Assembly (NCBI RefSeq): GCF_012516475.1
Contig: NZ_CP051217.1
Coordinates: forward strand, 1,922,001-1,986,000
Direction: 5' to 3'
DNA length: 64,000 nucleotides
DNA from: Parasphingorhabdus halotolerans
GTDB taxonomy: Bacteria > Pseudomonadota > Alphaproteobacteria > Sphingomonadales > Sphingomonadaceae
Both the position numbers and the translations under genes were made by a program. How positions within the stretch are numbered: the first letter of the stretch is position 1; the number at the start of each line of letters is the position of its first letter. This document shows, in pieces, positions 1 to 7,689 of the stretch. The notes under the pieces were generated by a model, which ran no database searches, was not told the DNA's origin, and saw only the letters and a list, made by a program, of their open reading frames with translations.

Positions 1-538
1 ACATAAAATCCACCATCGAAAGACCAAAGCGAACCGGCGGGCCATCAGGCTCACCGGTCAGTGCACAAAAACCGGCTTCCGCTTGCATCAGATAATCATA
101 ACCCGGCCATTTGGCGCGCTCATTGTCACGGCCATAGGCTGATACATGCGCGCAAACGATTGAGGGATTCACATCCTTCAGACTGGCATAATCGAGACCA
201 ATTTTCGCTGGAACGTCGCCGCGCAAATTATTGGCCATAACGTGCGCGTCCTTCGCCAGTCGATGCAATATTTCGCGTCCTTCATCGGAGCGCAGATCAA
301 GCGTTAGTGAGCGCTTGTTGAGATTGAAGCTCTGAAAATAGAGACTTTCCTGCTCCCGAAGCCAATGCGGCCCGACATGGCGCGCCGTATCGCCGCCCTT
401 GGGCGGTTCAATCTTGATAACATCCGCACCCAACTGCGCGAGGAACATGGTGCCGTAAGGGCCGGCACCATATTGCTCTGCAGAAAGGACGCGAAAGCCT
501 TTGAGAGGTTGCTTTGCCTTGTTCAATTTTTGGCTCAT
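1..538 (-). CDS. CaiB/BaiF family CoA-transferase (N-terminal part, runs off left edge)
   Basis: Family III CoA-transferases move CoA between carboxylic acids through an aspartyl-CoA intermediate in the cytoplasm. The reverse strand from 538 reads MSQKLNKAKQPLKGFRVLSA, followed by the family landmarks GPYGTMFLAQLGADVIKIE (residues about 25-45), a GRD/YD segment and SMVDFM at the very edge, where the D is the expected catalytic aspartate. About 179 codons are visible; the usual length is 380-410, so the C-terminal half lies outside. The ATG overlaps the stop of the upstream acyl-CoA dehydrogenase (ATGA), so it is translationally coupled as the last visible gene of a four-gene operon. Substrate is inferred only: a branched dicarboxylate such as itaconate, mesaconate or methylsuccinate would fit the neighbours. 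Confidence 0.88.
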   Translation of the reverse strand, partial: MSQKLNKAKQPLKGFRVLSAEQYGAGPYGTMFLAQLGADVIKIEPPKGGDTARHVGPHWLREQESLYFQSFNLNKRSLTLDLRSDEGREILHRLAKDAHVMANNLRGDVPAKIGLDYASLKDVNPSIVCAHVSAYGRDNERAKWPGYDYLMQAEAGFCALTGEPDGPPVRFGLSMVDFM

Positions 539-1740
539 GCCGGGTTCTGCTTAACCCATTGCTTGGAAATAATCATCCGCTGCATTTCATTGGTGCCCTC
601 GCCGATACACATCAGCAGCGCATCGCGGTAAAAGCGCTCAATCTCATATTCCTTGGAATAGGCGTAGCCACCATGGATGCGCATGGCTTCTTCCGAATTC
701 CGAACGGCCGATTCAGAAGCGAAATATTTCGCCATGCCGGCCTGCATATCACAGCGCTCGCCCCGATCATAAGTTTCGGCTGCATCCGTCGTCAGCAGTT
801 CTGATGCCCTGGCGCGCGTGACCATTTCGCCTAGCTTGAGCTGAATTGCCTGATGCTCGCAAATCGGCTTACCCATAGTTTCGCGCAGCTGCGCATATTC
901 CGTTGCAAGCCGCAGCGAACCCTTTGCCAGCCCGACGCCACGTGCGGCTACATTGATACGGCCCAGTTCCAATCCGCCAGTAGCCTGGAAAAAGCCTTTG
1001 CCTTCCACGCCGCCGATCAGGTTTGTTGCAGGAATGCGGTAATTATCAAACACCAGCTCGGCGCTATCAATGCCTTTATAGCCCAGTTTTTCGAATTTCT
1101 TGCCGACCGTAAAGCCCTCGCCTTTTGGCGCGATCATCAGGCTCATGCCCTTGTAGCGTGGCTCGGCTTTGGGATCGGTTTTAACCAGCAGCGCAAAACA
1201 CTGTCCCTTGATGCCATTGGAAATCCAGGTCTTGGTGCCGTTGATGACATAGTCATCGCCATCCCGAACCGCGACCGTGCGGATCGCTTGTAAATCGGTT
1301 CCGGCATTGGGCTCCGTCAACGCCAATCCGCCACGTATTTCACCGGTTGCAAATTTCGGTAACCATTCCAGCTTCTGCTCTTCGGTGCCAAACCGTTCAA
1401 CCGCTGCGGCCATGATCAGGTGCGAATTGAAGATGCCGGTAATCGCCATCCAGTAAGAGGATATATAAGTCACAATCTTCGCATAGGTTGTCGCTGGCAG
1501 ACCGAGCCCGCCATACTCCTGACCGATGGTTGCGCCAAATAGACCCATTTCAGCCATTTGGCCGACGAGTTTTTCTGGCCAGATATCGCCATGATCATGC
1601 TCCATGACCACCGGTCTGACTTCGCCCTCAACCCATTTTTCGATCGCATCCATGAACGCCCGTTCATCGTCGGGATCGATTGTCCCGGGGATAAATTCTT
1701 CAGTTGGCACCTGTACTGTACTAGCCGCTGAACTGGCCAT
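535..1740 (-). CDS. Acyl-CoA dehydrogenase (FadE19/isovaleryl- or methylsuccinyl-type)
   Basis: FAD enzyme that alpha,beta-dehydrogenates a CoA thioester and passes electrons to ETF. The 401-residue product has the normal single-domain length, the LTEPNAGTDLQ flavin/substrate loop (about residue 150), the GIKGQCF segment, RxxFGxx-type helix variants and the C-terminal GEGTNEMQR, where E of EGT is the usual catalytic base. An in-frame ATG exists 21 bases upstream, but the start at 1740 is preceded by GCAGGAG at good spacing, so I use it. It ends in an ATGA overlap with the CaiB gene and follows MaoC and CitE genes on the same strand. The set resembles the mycobacterial FadE19-MaoC-CitE locus, as I recall it, which suggests a C5/C6 branched acyl-CoA substrate. 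Confidence 0.9.
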   Translation of the reverse strand: MASSAASTVQVPTEEFIPGTIDPDDERAFMDAIEKWVEGEVRPVVMEHDHGDIWPEKLVGQMAEMGLFGATIGQEYGGLGLPATTYAKIVTYISSYWMAITGIFNSHLIMAAAVERFGTEEQKLEWLPKFATGEIRGGLALTEPNAGTDLQAIRTVAVRDGDDYVINGTKTWISNGIKGQCFALLVKTDPKAEPRYKGMSLMIAPKGEGFTVGKKFEKLGYKGIDSAELVFDNYRIPATNLIGGVEGKGFFQATGGLELGRINVAARGVGLAKGSLRLATEYAQLRETMGKPICEHQAIQLKLGEMVTRARASELLTTDAAETYDRGERCDMQAGMAKYFASESAVRNSEEAMRIHGGYAYSKEYEIERFYRDALLMCIGEGTNEMQRMIISKQWVKQNPA

Positions 1741-1803
1741 AGTCTTACTCCTGCAAGTCAATTTTTGTCCGCATCATAGCGGCGGTATCGTTCTTGAACT
1801 TTT

Positions 1804-2313
1804 CTAGTCGTCGGCATTGCCGAAACCGCGCTTCCAGATCAGCATTGTCCGCTCAAATGTGCACACAATGTCATCATGCTGGTTTTTACCAATAGTTTTG
1901 ATCGTCACAATTCCTTGCTCAGGTCGTGATGAAGACTCGCGCTTTTCCAGTACTTCGCTTTCAGCATAAAGCGTATCGCCCGGGAACATAGGCTTGGTCA
2001 TCTTGATCTTGTCCCAACCCAGGTTGGCAACCGCCTTCTGGCTGGTATCTGAAACGCTCATGCCGACCATCAATGCAACGGTCAAAGGCGAACAGATAAG
2101 CGGTTTCTTGAATTCGGTGTTCTTGGCAAATTCATAATCAAAATGCACCGGATGCGTATTCATTGTCAGCAACGTGAAATGCACATTGTCGGTATCGGTA
2201 ATCGTCCGGCCGGGACGGTGCTCATAGATATGTCCCACTTCGAAATCTTCAAAATAACGGCCAAACGTTTCCCGGAACCGACCCGGGCTAACTTCAATTA
2301 CTCCATCACGCAT
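1804..2313 (-). CDS. MaoC-like enoyl-CoA hydratase
   Basis: A hot-dog-fold hydratase adding water to an enoyl-CoA. The 169-residue protein carries the hydratase-2 style motif region TDTDNVHFTLLTMNTHPVHF (about residues 39-58), with the Asp and His expected for catalysis, followed by a PLICSPLTVALMVG helix and a KPMFPGDTL strand. Length and the YFEDFEVGHIYEHRPGRT opening are typical of the mesaconyl-CoA/itaconyl-CoA hydratase branch rather than of PhaJ. The start at 2313 is preceded by AAGGGA. It lies between the CitE-like and acyl-CoA dehydrogenase genes, both on the same strand with short gaps, so it probably hydrates the product of the dehydrogenase for the lyase. Confidence 0.88.
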   Translation of the reverse strand: MRDGVIEVSPGRFRETFGRYFEDFEVGHIYEHRPGRTITDTDNVHFTLLTMNTHPVHFDYEFAKNTEFKKPLICSPLTVALMVGMSVSDTSQKAVANLGWDKIKMTKPMFPGDTLYAESEVLEKRESSSRPEQGIVTIKTIGKNQHDDIVCTFERTMLIWKRGFGNADD

Positions 2314-2348
2314 ATCTTTTTCCCTTAATAATCAATTTCAAACTCAAA

Positions 2349-3176
2349 TTACGCCGCAGCAACAATCTTGCGATATCGTGCCATGACCGGCGCTTCCAGC
2401 ATACGGCCATTATGACTAATCGCACGGCGGCCAGCGGCTTCAAATGCCGCTATCGCATCACGCGCTTCTGCAATTTCTGCCTCACTCGGCTTCATCGCCG
2501 TCTGAATTGCCGATAGTTGTTTCGGGTGAATGGCCGCCTTGGCGTGGAAACCCAAAGCCTTGGCGCGGGCGCATTCCTCGGCAAGTCCGGCTTCGTTGCC
2601 CATATCAATATACGGCACATCAACGGCCATGACTTGAGCAGACGCGCAGCACATTATAAAAGAACCCCGCGCTGCAAGCAGCGGCTCCCATTCCAGTTTT
2701 ATTCCCAGTTCGGAGGAAAAATCACCGCCACCAAACATCATCGCGGTCACGCCATCGCTTGCTGCGATCGCGTCCCCGTTTCGCAGACCCTTCACCGTCT
2801 CGATGAGCGGTACCAACCCATCCACGCTGTCACCCAATAGGGACCGAACGATTTCAACTTCGCTGGCACTTTCGACCATGGGGATAAATATAAGCGACGG
2901 AAGAACCTCCGCAGATGACGCAGATGACGCAGATGACAATGCCAGAAGATCTTTGAGACCGGCCAAAGTTTTTAGTCCGTTGATCCGGACAGCGGTTTTT
3001 GAGCGATCCAATTTGACCAAAGCGTCCAGTACACACGCGCGCGCTTCATCCTTTTGATCTGGCGGCACCGAGTCCTCCAGATCAATGCAAATCAGATCAG
3101 CACCGCTGGAAGCCGACTTTTCAAAACGTTCCGGGCGACTCGCCGGCACAAAAAGAAAGTTGGTAAAACTGGTCAT
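2349..3176 (-). CDS. HpcH/HpaI (CitE-like) acyl-CoA lyase
   Basis: TIM-barrel lyases of this family cleave citramalyl-, malyl- or methylmalyl-CoA with Mg2+. The 275-residue protein begins with FLFVPASRPERFEKS, then LICIDLEDSVPPDQKDEAR (metal/CoA binding, about residues 28-48), PLIETVKGL, FGGGDFSSELG (acidic metal ligands, about 145) and AAIHPKQL near the C-terminus: all CitE landmarks. It is the promoter-proximal gene of the operon running left. In context it would split a citramalyl-CoA- or HMG-CoA-like ester to acetyl-CoA plus pyruvate or another keto acid (inferred). Residues about 80-90 contain a Ser/Ala run encoded by three near-perfect 9-base repeats (2914-2940), likely a tolerated surface-loop expansion. 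Confidence 0.87.
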   Translation of the reverse strand: MTSFTNFLFVPASRPERFEKSASSGADLICIDLEDSVPPDQKDEARACVLDALVKLDRSKTAVRINGLKTLAGLKDLLALSSASSASSAEVLPSLIFIPMVESASEVEIVRSLLGDSVDGLVPLIETVKGLRNGDAIAASDGVTAMMFGGGDFSSELGIKLEWEPLLAARGSFIMCCASAQVMAVDVPYIDMGNEAGLAEECARAKALGFHAKAAIHPKQLSAIQTAMKPSEAEIAEARDAIAAFEAAGRRAISHNGRMLEAPVMARYRKIVAAA

Positions 3177-3227
3177 ATTGTCCTTATCTGCGGCCTATTC
3201 GTGGAAATTACAAATTGCCTCTTCACA

Positions 3228-3243
3228 ATTTGTCCGGACAAAT
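3228..3243. promoter_or_regulatory. Perfect 16-bp palindrome, candidate TetR-type operator
   Basis: ATTTGTCCGGACAAAT is an exact palindrome in the 123-base gap between the divergent CitE-like (start 3176, minus) and DUF1838 (start 3300, plus) genes. A further imperfect inverted pair, ACAAATT/AATTTGT, overlaps it (3210-3233). Size and symmetry fit a TetR or similar dimeric repressor that could control both directions; no regulator gene lies directly beside it. Function is inferred. Confidence 0.5.
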
Positions 3244-3299
3244 CTAAAGTCAACCGGAAATTGAAAATAAATGTAGTTTATTGCAAGGAGATTCGGGAT

Positions 3300-4208
3300 A
3301 TGAAACGGTTTTTAACAACTGGTTGCGCTGCGGCTACGGCAATAGCGATGACCGCGAGTGCATCGGTTGCTGCACGCACATTGGACCCAACCAAAGCCGA
3401 AGATGCGCTGGAGATATCCAAACGGGTCCAATGCGGCGTGGCTGATGGCGTCCCGGCGGTTTATCACTGGTCAGGAAAAGTTTATTCGCGGGTTGAGGGC
3501 GAACCGGACCGCCATTTGTTCAATGGGGAAGGGATGAACATCCGGCAATGCGTGAAAATTACGGACCCCAAACGCGGAACAGGTTATCGGCAAGTGAGCC
3601 GAGAGGTGATGTTTTACCTCGATCCAGAGACGAACGAAGTTTTGCGGACATGGGAAAATCCATGGACCGGGGAAACCGTGAAAGTCATGCACATCGCCAA
3701 TGATCCGGTTAATAGCCGACCGAACTACCCGTACTCGGAAGATGGAAAACCACACCAAATTTCAACGCTTCGGCGTCAGGGAAAGTGGCTATTCATGCCC
3801 TTTGAAGTGCCATTATTCTATCACAATGTTCTCGCCGGTGATTATCAGGATTATGTTGGAAATAAATATCACGCCATGGAAATCTTTGATTTTGCGATGC
3901 TCGCCGATGAAATGCTGGATACCAAAAACCCCACCGCCTATCCGACCGTCAGCTGGGTTCGCATTTCTGACTGGATGCCGTGGATGAAAATGCGCGGGCG
4001 GCAGGGCCAGATGGTCTTCAATGCGATGGGCGCAAAGCTGAAAAGCTACGATGAGCTGCCCAAGGTCATCAAAGACGAGATTGCGCTTAACCATCCGGAG
4101 TATAATAAGCCTCCGCCCGGAGATGATCCGCGTCCCAATGAAACCACGTGGACAGTGTTCAAGAAAATGGTCGACAAGGAGCGCGAAGCGGCGAAGAACA
4201 ATAAATAG
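3300..4208 (+). CDS. DUF1838 family secreted protein
   Basis: The 302-residue product starts with a typical Sec signal peptide (MKRF, then an alanine/threonine-rich core, cleavage expected after SVAAR or nearby, residues about 1-25). The mature part is a single domain with HWSGKVYSRVEGEPD, DPETNEVLRTWENPWTG and ISDWMPWMKMRGRQG, which I associate with DUF1838, a family of unknown function found near catabolic genes in sphingomonads. The start at 3300 has AAGGAG upstream; the open frame extends further 5' but that part overlaps the divergent promoter and has no signal peptide. It stands alone, followed by a strong terminator, and shares a palindromic operator candidate with the divergent CitE operon. 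No biochemical role is known to me. Confidence 0.75.
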   Translation: MKRFLTTGCAAATAIAMTASASVAARTLDPTKAEDALEISKRVQCGVADGVPAVYHWSGKVYSRVEGEPDRHLFNGEGMNIRQCVKITDPKRGTGYRQVSREVMFYLDPETNEVLRTWENPWTGETVKVMHIANDPVNSRPNYPYSEDGKPHQISTLRRQGKWLFMPFEVPLFYHNVLAGDYQDYVGNKYHAMEIFDFAMLADEMLDTKNPTAYPTVSWVRISDWMPWMKMRGRQGQMVFNAMGAKLKSYDELPKVIKDEIALNHPEYNKPPPGDDPRPNETTWTVFKKMVDKEREAAKNNK

Positions 4209-4240
4209 TCGCAAATGATCGGAAGAGTTTTCTCCCTTGG

Positions 4241-4269
4241 GGCCGGTGTAAAAACCGGCCTCTTTTTTT
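4241..4269 (+). terminator. Rho-independent terminator after DUF1838 gene
   Basis: Perfect 7-bp stem GGCCGGT / ACCGGCC with a six-base loop (GTAAAA), directly followed by TCTTTTTTT. It lies 32 bases past the DUF1838 stop on the same strand. Confidence 0.9.
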
Positions 4270-4302
4270 GACCTGCTTCCAATCAAGTCGGGTCCCGGTT
4301 TT

Positions 4303-4773
4303 TTATATAGCCGTCGCTATCCTCCGCTCATCACACAATGTCCGATTGAATAGCTTTCCATCCTTGAACCAGTGCCAGGTCCGGGCCCGGTGGTTTCCAT
4401 CATCGCCCATACAGATTATTTCATAGAAATTGGCGCCAGGATCATCTTTCCGGTTCAGGTTGAGCAAGATCAGGCGAAATTCTGTTTCCCAGCTGCACCC
4501 GTCAAATCTATCGTTATCCCACCAGAGCTTTCCGTCACGTAACACGCCTTCCAGAGTAGCGCGATATTCCCGCCCGTCATCCCAAGTGAAATGATTTTTC
4601 TGGATATAGGCAAGCGGTCCATCATTGGGGAAAATACACTCGACCCGCGCCCTGTGGCGATCAACTTCGACATTATCTTCATCGACGTGGCGGTAAACGC
4701 CTTCCCAGATCCCGGCATGTTTCAGCATGGCTGGCATAATCTCCACCAACATAGGCTTGTGCTTCACGTCCAT
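4303..4773 (-). CDS. Hypothetical protein, lipocalin-like/DUF3598-type composition
   Basis: A 156-residue cytoplasmic protein starting MDVKHKPMLVEIMPAMLKHA and rich in Trp, Asp and aromatic residues (GIWEGVYRHVD, HFTWDDGREY, LWWDNDRFDG, RARTWHWFKDGKLF). The repeated strand-like pattern and Trp placement look like a small beta-barrel ligand-binding fold, possibly DUF3598-like; I do not recognise it with certainty. The frame remains open upstream to 4962, but that part overlaps the divergent LysR remnant and has no SD; the start at 4773 has GGGAAG at acceptable spacing. It is divergent from the LysR/HMG-CoA lyase scar, which may once have regulated it. Confidence 0.55.
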   Translation of the reverse strand: MDVKHKPMLVEIMPAMLKHAGIWEGVYRHVDEDNVEVDRHRARVECIFPNDGPLAYIQKNHFTWDDGREYRATLEGVLRDGKLWWDNDRFDGCSWETEFRLILLNLNRKDDPGANFYEIICMGDDGNHRARTWHWFKDGKLFNRTLCDERRIATAI

Positions 4774-4896
4774 ATTCCACTTCCCGAAACAGAAATACCA
4801 AATGCCGCTTAGTCGAGTTAGTTTGAGGCGACTAACAACCAATGTTGGACTTTGCACGTCCAATGATTGTATCTGAATGGCAAAAGAGGAGCAGCC

Positions 4897-5045
4897 ATGA
4901 AAGAACCAAACCTCAGAGCCCGCTTTATCAAACCCTCGATGGACCCGCAGAAACTGATGCATTTCCTGTCAGTGTACGACACAGGGAGCTTCCCCCGCGC
5001 CGCACAGGGCAACGATGTAAGCCAGCAAGCGGTAACGATAAGCTT
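4897..5045 (+). pseudogene. LysR-type regulator, N-terminal HTH remnant
   Basis: From the ATG at 4897 (AAAGAGGA upstream) the frame reads MKEPNLRARF, then MDPQKLMHFLSVYDTGSF and AAQGNDVSQQAVTIS, the N-terminal winged-helix pattern of LysR regulators. After about 50 residues the match ends abruptly and the DNA continues as the C-terminal part of an HMG-CoA-lyase gene in another frame. A LysR protein needs about 300 residues, so this is a truncated remnant made by a deletion. The original start and SD are intact, so a short peptide (to 5127) could still be made. The break point, about 5035-5050, is estimated. Confidence 0.75.
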
Positions 5046-5371
5046 AACACGCTGCACCTCCACAACACCCGGGACTAGGGCTCGCCAATGTCATGGCCGG
5101 TCTCGAAGAAGGCATAACCACGTTTGACGCGTCGCTCGGCGGTCTCGGCGGTTGCCCGTTCGCGCCTGGTGCATCGGGCAATATCGTCACCGAAGATCTC
5201 GTGTTCATGCTGGAAGCCATGGGCATCAATACCGGCATTAATCTCGAAAAACTCCTGAAAGTGCGGGAGATTATTGCAGAGGCATTACCCGGCGAGCCTT
5301 TATACGGGTTTACGCCCGATGCTGGACTTCCATTGGGATTTTCACAAGCATCGCAGAAAGCGGCGGCATGA
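5046..5371 (+). pseudogene. HMG-CoA lyase-like C-terminal remnant with frameshift
   Basis: Reading LHLHNTR (5052-5072) then GLGLANVMAGLEEG, DASLGGLGGCPFAPGASGN and TEDLVFMLEAMG gives the C-terminal third of the hydroxymethylglutaryl-CoA lyase family: the metal-binding HxHNTRG strand and the GGLGGCP loop with the catalytic Cys. The two pieces are in different frames; the first frame hits TAG at 5076. One missing base near 5070-5073 (CGGGACTA for CGCGGACTA) explains it. The N-terminal two thirds, including the GPRDGLQNE active-site segment, are absent. The stop at 5371 still overlaps the ATG of the next gene (ATGA), preserving the ancestral HMGL-CaiB operon junction. An intact paralogue lies at 27616-28533. 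Confidence 0.8.
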
Positions 5372-6543
5372 CTCAACCAACCCCATTGGCTGGTTTAAAG
5401 GTTATTGAATTTACCCATATGGTTATGGGACCAGCAGTCGGCGCGATCCTTGCCTCGCTCGGCGCAGAGGTGGTCCGGGTGGAACCGATTGGCGGTGATC
5501 GTACCCGCAATCTGGTTGGCTCGGGCTCTGGTTATTTCCCGATGTATAACCGCCACAAGCAAAGCATATCGGTCAACCTCAAAGACCCGGACGGGTTGGA
5601 AGTGGCGAAAAAACTGGTAGCGGGCGCAGACATTTTGGTCGAAAATTACCGCCCCGGCGCGATGGACAGGCTTGGGCTAGGATATGAAGCGCTTTCCAAA
5701 GACAATGAACGCCTGATCTACGCATCCGAAAAAGGTTTCCTCCCCGGGCCTTATGAAAACCGCACCGCGCTGGACGAAGTCGCCCAGATGATGGGCGGCC
5801 TTGCCTATATGACCGGCCCTCCCGGCCAACCATTACGCGCGGGCTCCAGCGTTATCGATGTCACTGGCGGAATGTTCGGCGTTATTGCAATCTTGGCTGC
5901 TGTCGAAGAACGCCACCGTACAGGCAAAGGCCAGAGGGTACAAAGCTCGCTATTTGAGACGACAATCTATCTCATTGGTCAGCATATGGCGCAGATGGCG
6001 GTGACCGGCAAAGCCGCTGACCCGATGCCTGCACGGATTTCTGCCTGGGCCATTTACGATGTTTTCCAGACGCAAGACGATCCGATTTTTATCGGCGTTG
6101 TTACGGACGCATTGTGGGAGAAATTCTGCAAGCTGTTTGCGCTGGACGAGCTTTGGGCGGACGAAAGCATCCGAGAAAACAACAACCGCGTTGCCGCGCG
6201 CGACCGGATCATGCCACAAATTCGCGAGCTGGTTTTAGCCTACAAACGCGATGAGCTGATTGCCAAGCTGGAAGGCACTGGTTTGCCTTTTGCTCCCATC
6301 GCGCGGCCGGAAGATATGTTTGATGATCCTCATCTCAATGCCAGCGGCGGGCTCGAAGAGGTGACCATGGCGGACGGCAGCAAGACCAAACTTCCCGCGC
6401 TGCCGATTGAGATGAGCGGCGCGCGGCTCAACGCGCCGGACACCCTTCCCGAGACCGGCGCACATACGGATATGTTGCTCACCGGTCTAGGGTTTGATCA
6501 GGATGCTATCGCGCGCCTCCGGACAAGCGGTTCCGTCGGTTAA
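5368..6543 (+). CDS. CaiB/BaiF family CoA-transferase
   Basis: Full-length 391-residue family III CoA-transferase. Landmarks are GLKVIEFTHMVMGPAVGAIL with SLGAEVVRVEP (residues about 8-40), RHKQSISVNLKDPDG, ENYRPGAMDRLGLGY, and AGSSVIDVTGGMFGVIA (about 160-178), whose D is the acyl-CoA-forming aspartate. It starts with ATG overlapping the stop of the HMG-CoA lyase remnant, so expression may now depend on the broken upstream frames or the LysR promoter. HMGL and CaiB pairs under a LysR gene are common for dicarboxylate activation and cleavage, for example of citramalate- or HMG-like acids; here the lyase partner is lost. Substrate unknown. Its stop abuts the convergent MDR gene with no gap. 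Confidence 0.88.
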   Translation: MTQPTPLAGLKVIEFTHMVMGPAVGAILASLGAEVVRVEPIGGDRTRNLVGSGSGYFPMYNRHKQSISVNLKDPDGLEVAKKLVAGADILVENYRPGAMDRLGLGYEALSKDNERLIYASEKGFLPGPYENRTALDEVAQMMGGLAYMTGPPGQPLRAGSSVIDVTGGMFGVIAILAAVEERHRTGKGQRVQSSLFETTIYLIGQHMAQMAVTGKAADPMPARISAWAIYDVFQTQDDPIFIGVVTDALWEKFCKLFALDELWADESIRENNNRVAARDRIMPQIRELVLAYKRDELIAKLEGTGLPFAPIARPEDMFDDPHLNASGGLEEVTMADGSKTKLPALPIEMSGARLNAPDTLPETGAHTDMLLTGLGFDQDAIARLRTSGSVG

Positions 6544-7674
6544 TCAAACCCCCTTTTGTGGGCACATCAGATATTTTTCACCGGTCGTCTTGGCATTATA
6601 TTGCCGCGCCATGTCCGAATCCAGCGCCTCAGCCAGGCTCAGCTCCTGCGTGTAGCTGCTGGCAAAAGTGGTTTTCAGTTCGCGCGCAACACGGGCGCGC
6701 ATTTCATTGCCTTTATCCTGTCCGACTTTGGCGAGGAAATTCGGGAGCAAGAATCCACCCACGCCCCAAGCCATGCCGTAAGCGCGGTTCAAGGTGGTCG
6801 GCGAGAAATCCAGACTGCCGTAGAGATAAACCTGCTTGTGATGGGTCGAGCCATAGATACTATATTGCGAAGGCGTGCGCGCGGCAGCCTGCTCCATTGC
6901 CGTGAGAATATTGCTGGCTGTATCACCACCGCCGATGGCGTCAAATGCAATGGTTGCACCGGTTTCATGCAGCGCATCGGTGAGATCCGCCATGAAGCTG
7001 TCCGAACTGCTATCGCAGATATATTTTGCGCCAATGCCTTTTAAGATATCGGCTTGTTCTTGCTTGCGCACGATGTTCACCAGATCAACACCGTCGGCGA
7101 TGCAGATTTTATTGAGCATCTGACCCAGATTGGAAGCCGCAGCCGTATGCACCAGCGCGGTGTGACCTTCCATCTTCATCGTTTCGACCATAGCAAGCGC
7201 GGTAAGCGGATTAACGAAACAGGATGCGCCATCTTTCGCCGTTGCATCATCGGGCAGTGGCAAACACATCATCGCCGGAACCACGCGATATTGCGCGTAC
7301 ATCCCGCCGCCCAAAATGGCGACTGTCTTGCCCACAAGCGCCTGAGCAGCATCGCTCGAGCCCGCCTCCACAACGACGCCAGCGCCCTCATTGCCGACTG
7401 TCAGGGCCTGGCCAACACGCGCCTTGAAGCGCGCCATGTGCGCAGGTGCCACGGGAGCGGACAAAACGCGGTCAGCACCATCGCCACTTGATGTTGCTTT
7501 GCCAACATCAGCGGGGCCAAACATGACACCGTGATCAGAAGGATTGATCGGCGAGGCTTCCATCCGTACCAGCACTTCGCCCTCTGCCGGAGCCGGAAAA
7601 TCGACCTTGGCCAGCGCCAGTTCTAAAGTGCCATTTTCGTGAAGGGTGGATTGCATTTGAAGGCCGGTGGTCAT
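6544..7674 (-). CDS. MDR-superfamily zinc-binding-type dehydrogenase/quinone reductase
   Basis: A 376-residue medium-chain dehydrogenase/reductase. It shows the GroES-like N-terminal part (PAEGEVLVRMEASPINPSDH at residues about 30-50, VGNEGAGVVVEAG at about 95) and a Rossmann part (CFVNPLTALAMVETM, HTAAASNLGQML, DAIGGGDTASNIL). The catalytic Zn cysteines of true alcohol dehydrogenases are not evident, which favours the quinone oxidoreductase/enoyl reductase side. It would reduce or oxidise a small carbonyl or enone using NAD(P)H; the substrate is unknown. The gene is monocistronic, convergent with the CaiB gene with stops adjacent, and has a promoter with an inverted repeat between the -35 and -10 elements (7690-7718). 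Confidence 0.8.
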   Translation of the reverse strand: MTTGLQMQSTLHENGTLELALAKVDFPAPAEGEVLVRMEASPINPSDHGVMFGPADVGKATSSGDGADRVLSAPVAPAHMARFKARVGQALTVGNEGAGVVVEAGSSDAAQALVGKTVAILGGGMYAQYRVVPAMMCLPLPDDATAKDGASCFVNPLTALAMVETMKMEGHTALVHTAAASNLGQMLNKICIADGVDLVNIVRKQEQADILKGIGAKYICDSSSDSFMADLTDALHETGATIAFDAIGGGDTASNILTAMEQAAARTPSQYSIYGSTHHKQVYLYGSLDFSPTTLNRAYGMAWGVGGFLLPNFLAKVGQDKGNEMRARVARELKTTFASSYTQELSLAEALDSDMARQYNAKTTGEKYLMCPQKGV

Positions 7675-7689
7675 GTTCGTCTCTCCGCT

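Noticed and set aside
3054..3299. Longer N-terminus of the DUF1838 protein
   Set aside because: It would overlap the divergent promoter and bury the signal peptide; ATG at 3300 has a strong SD.
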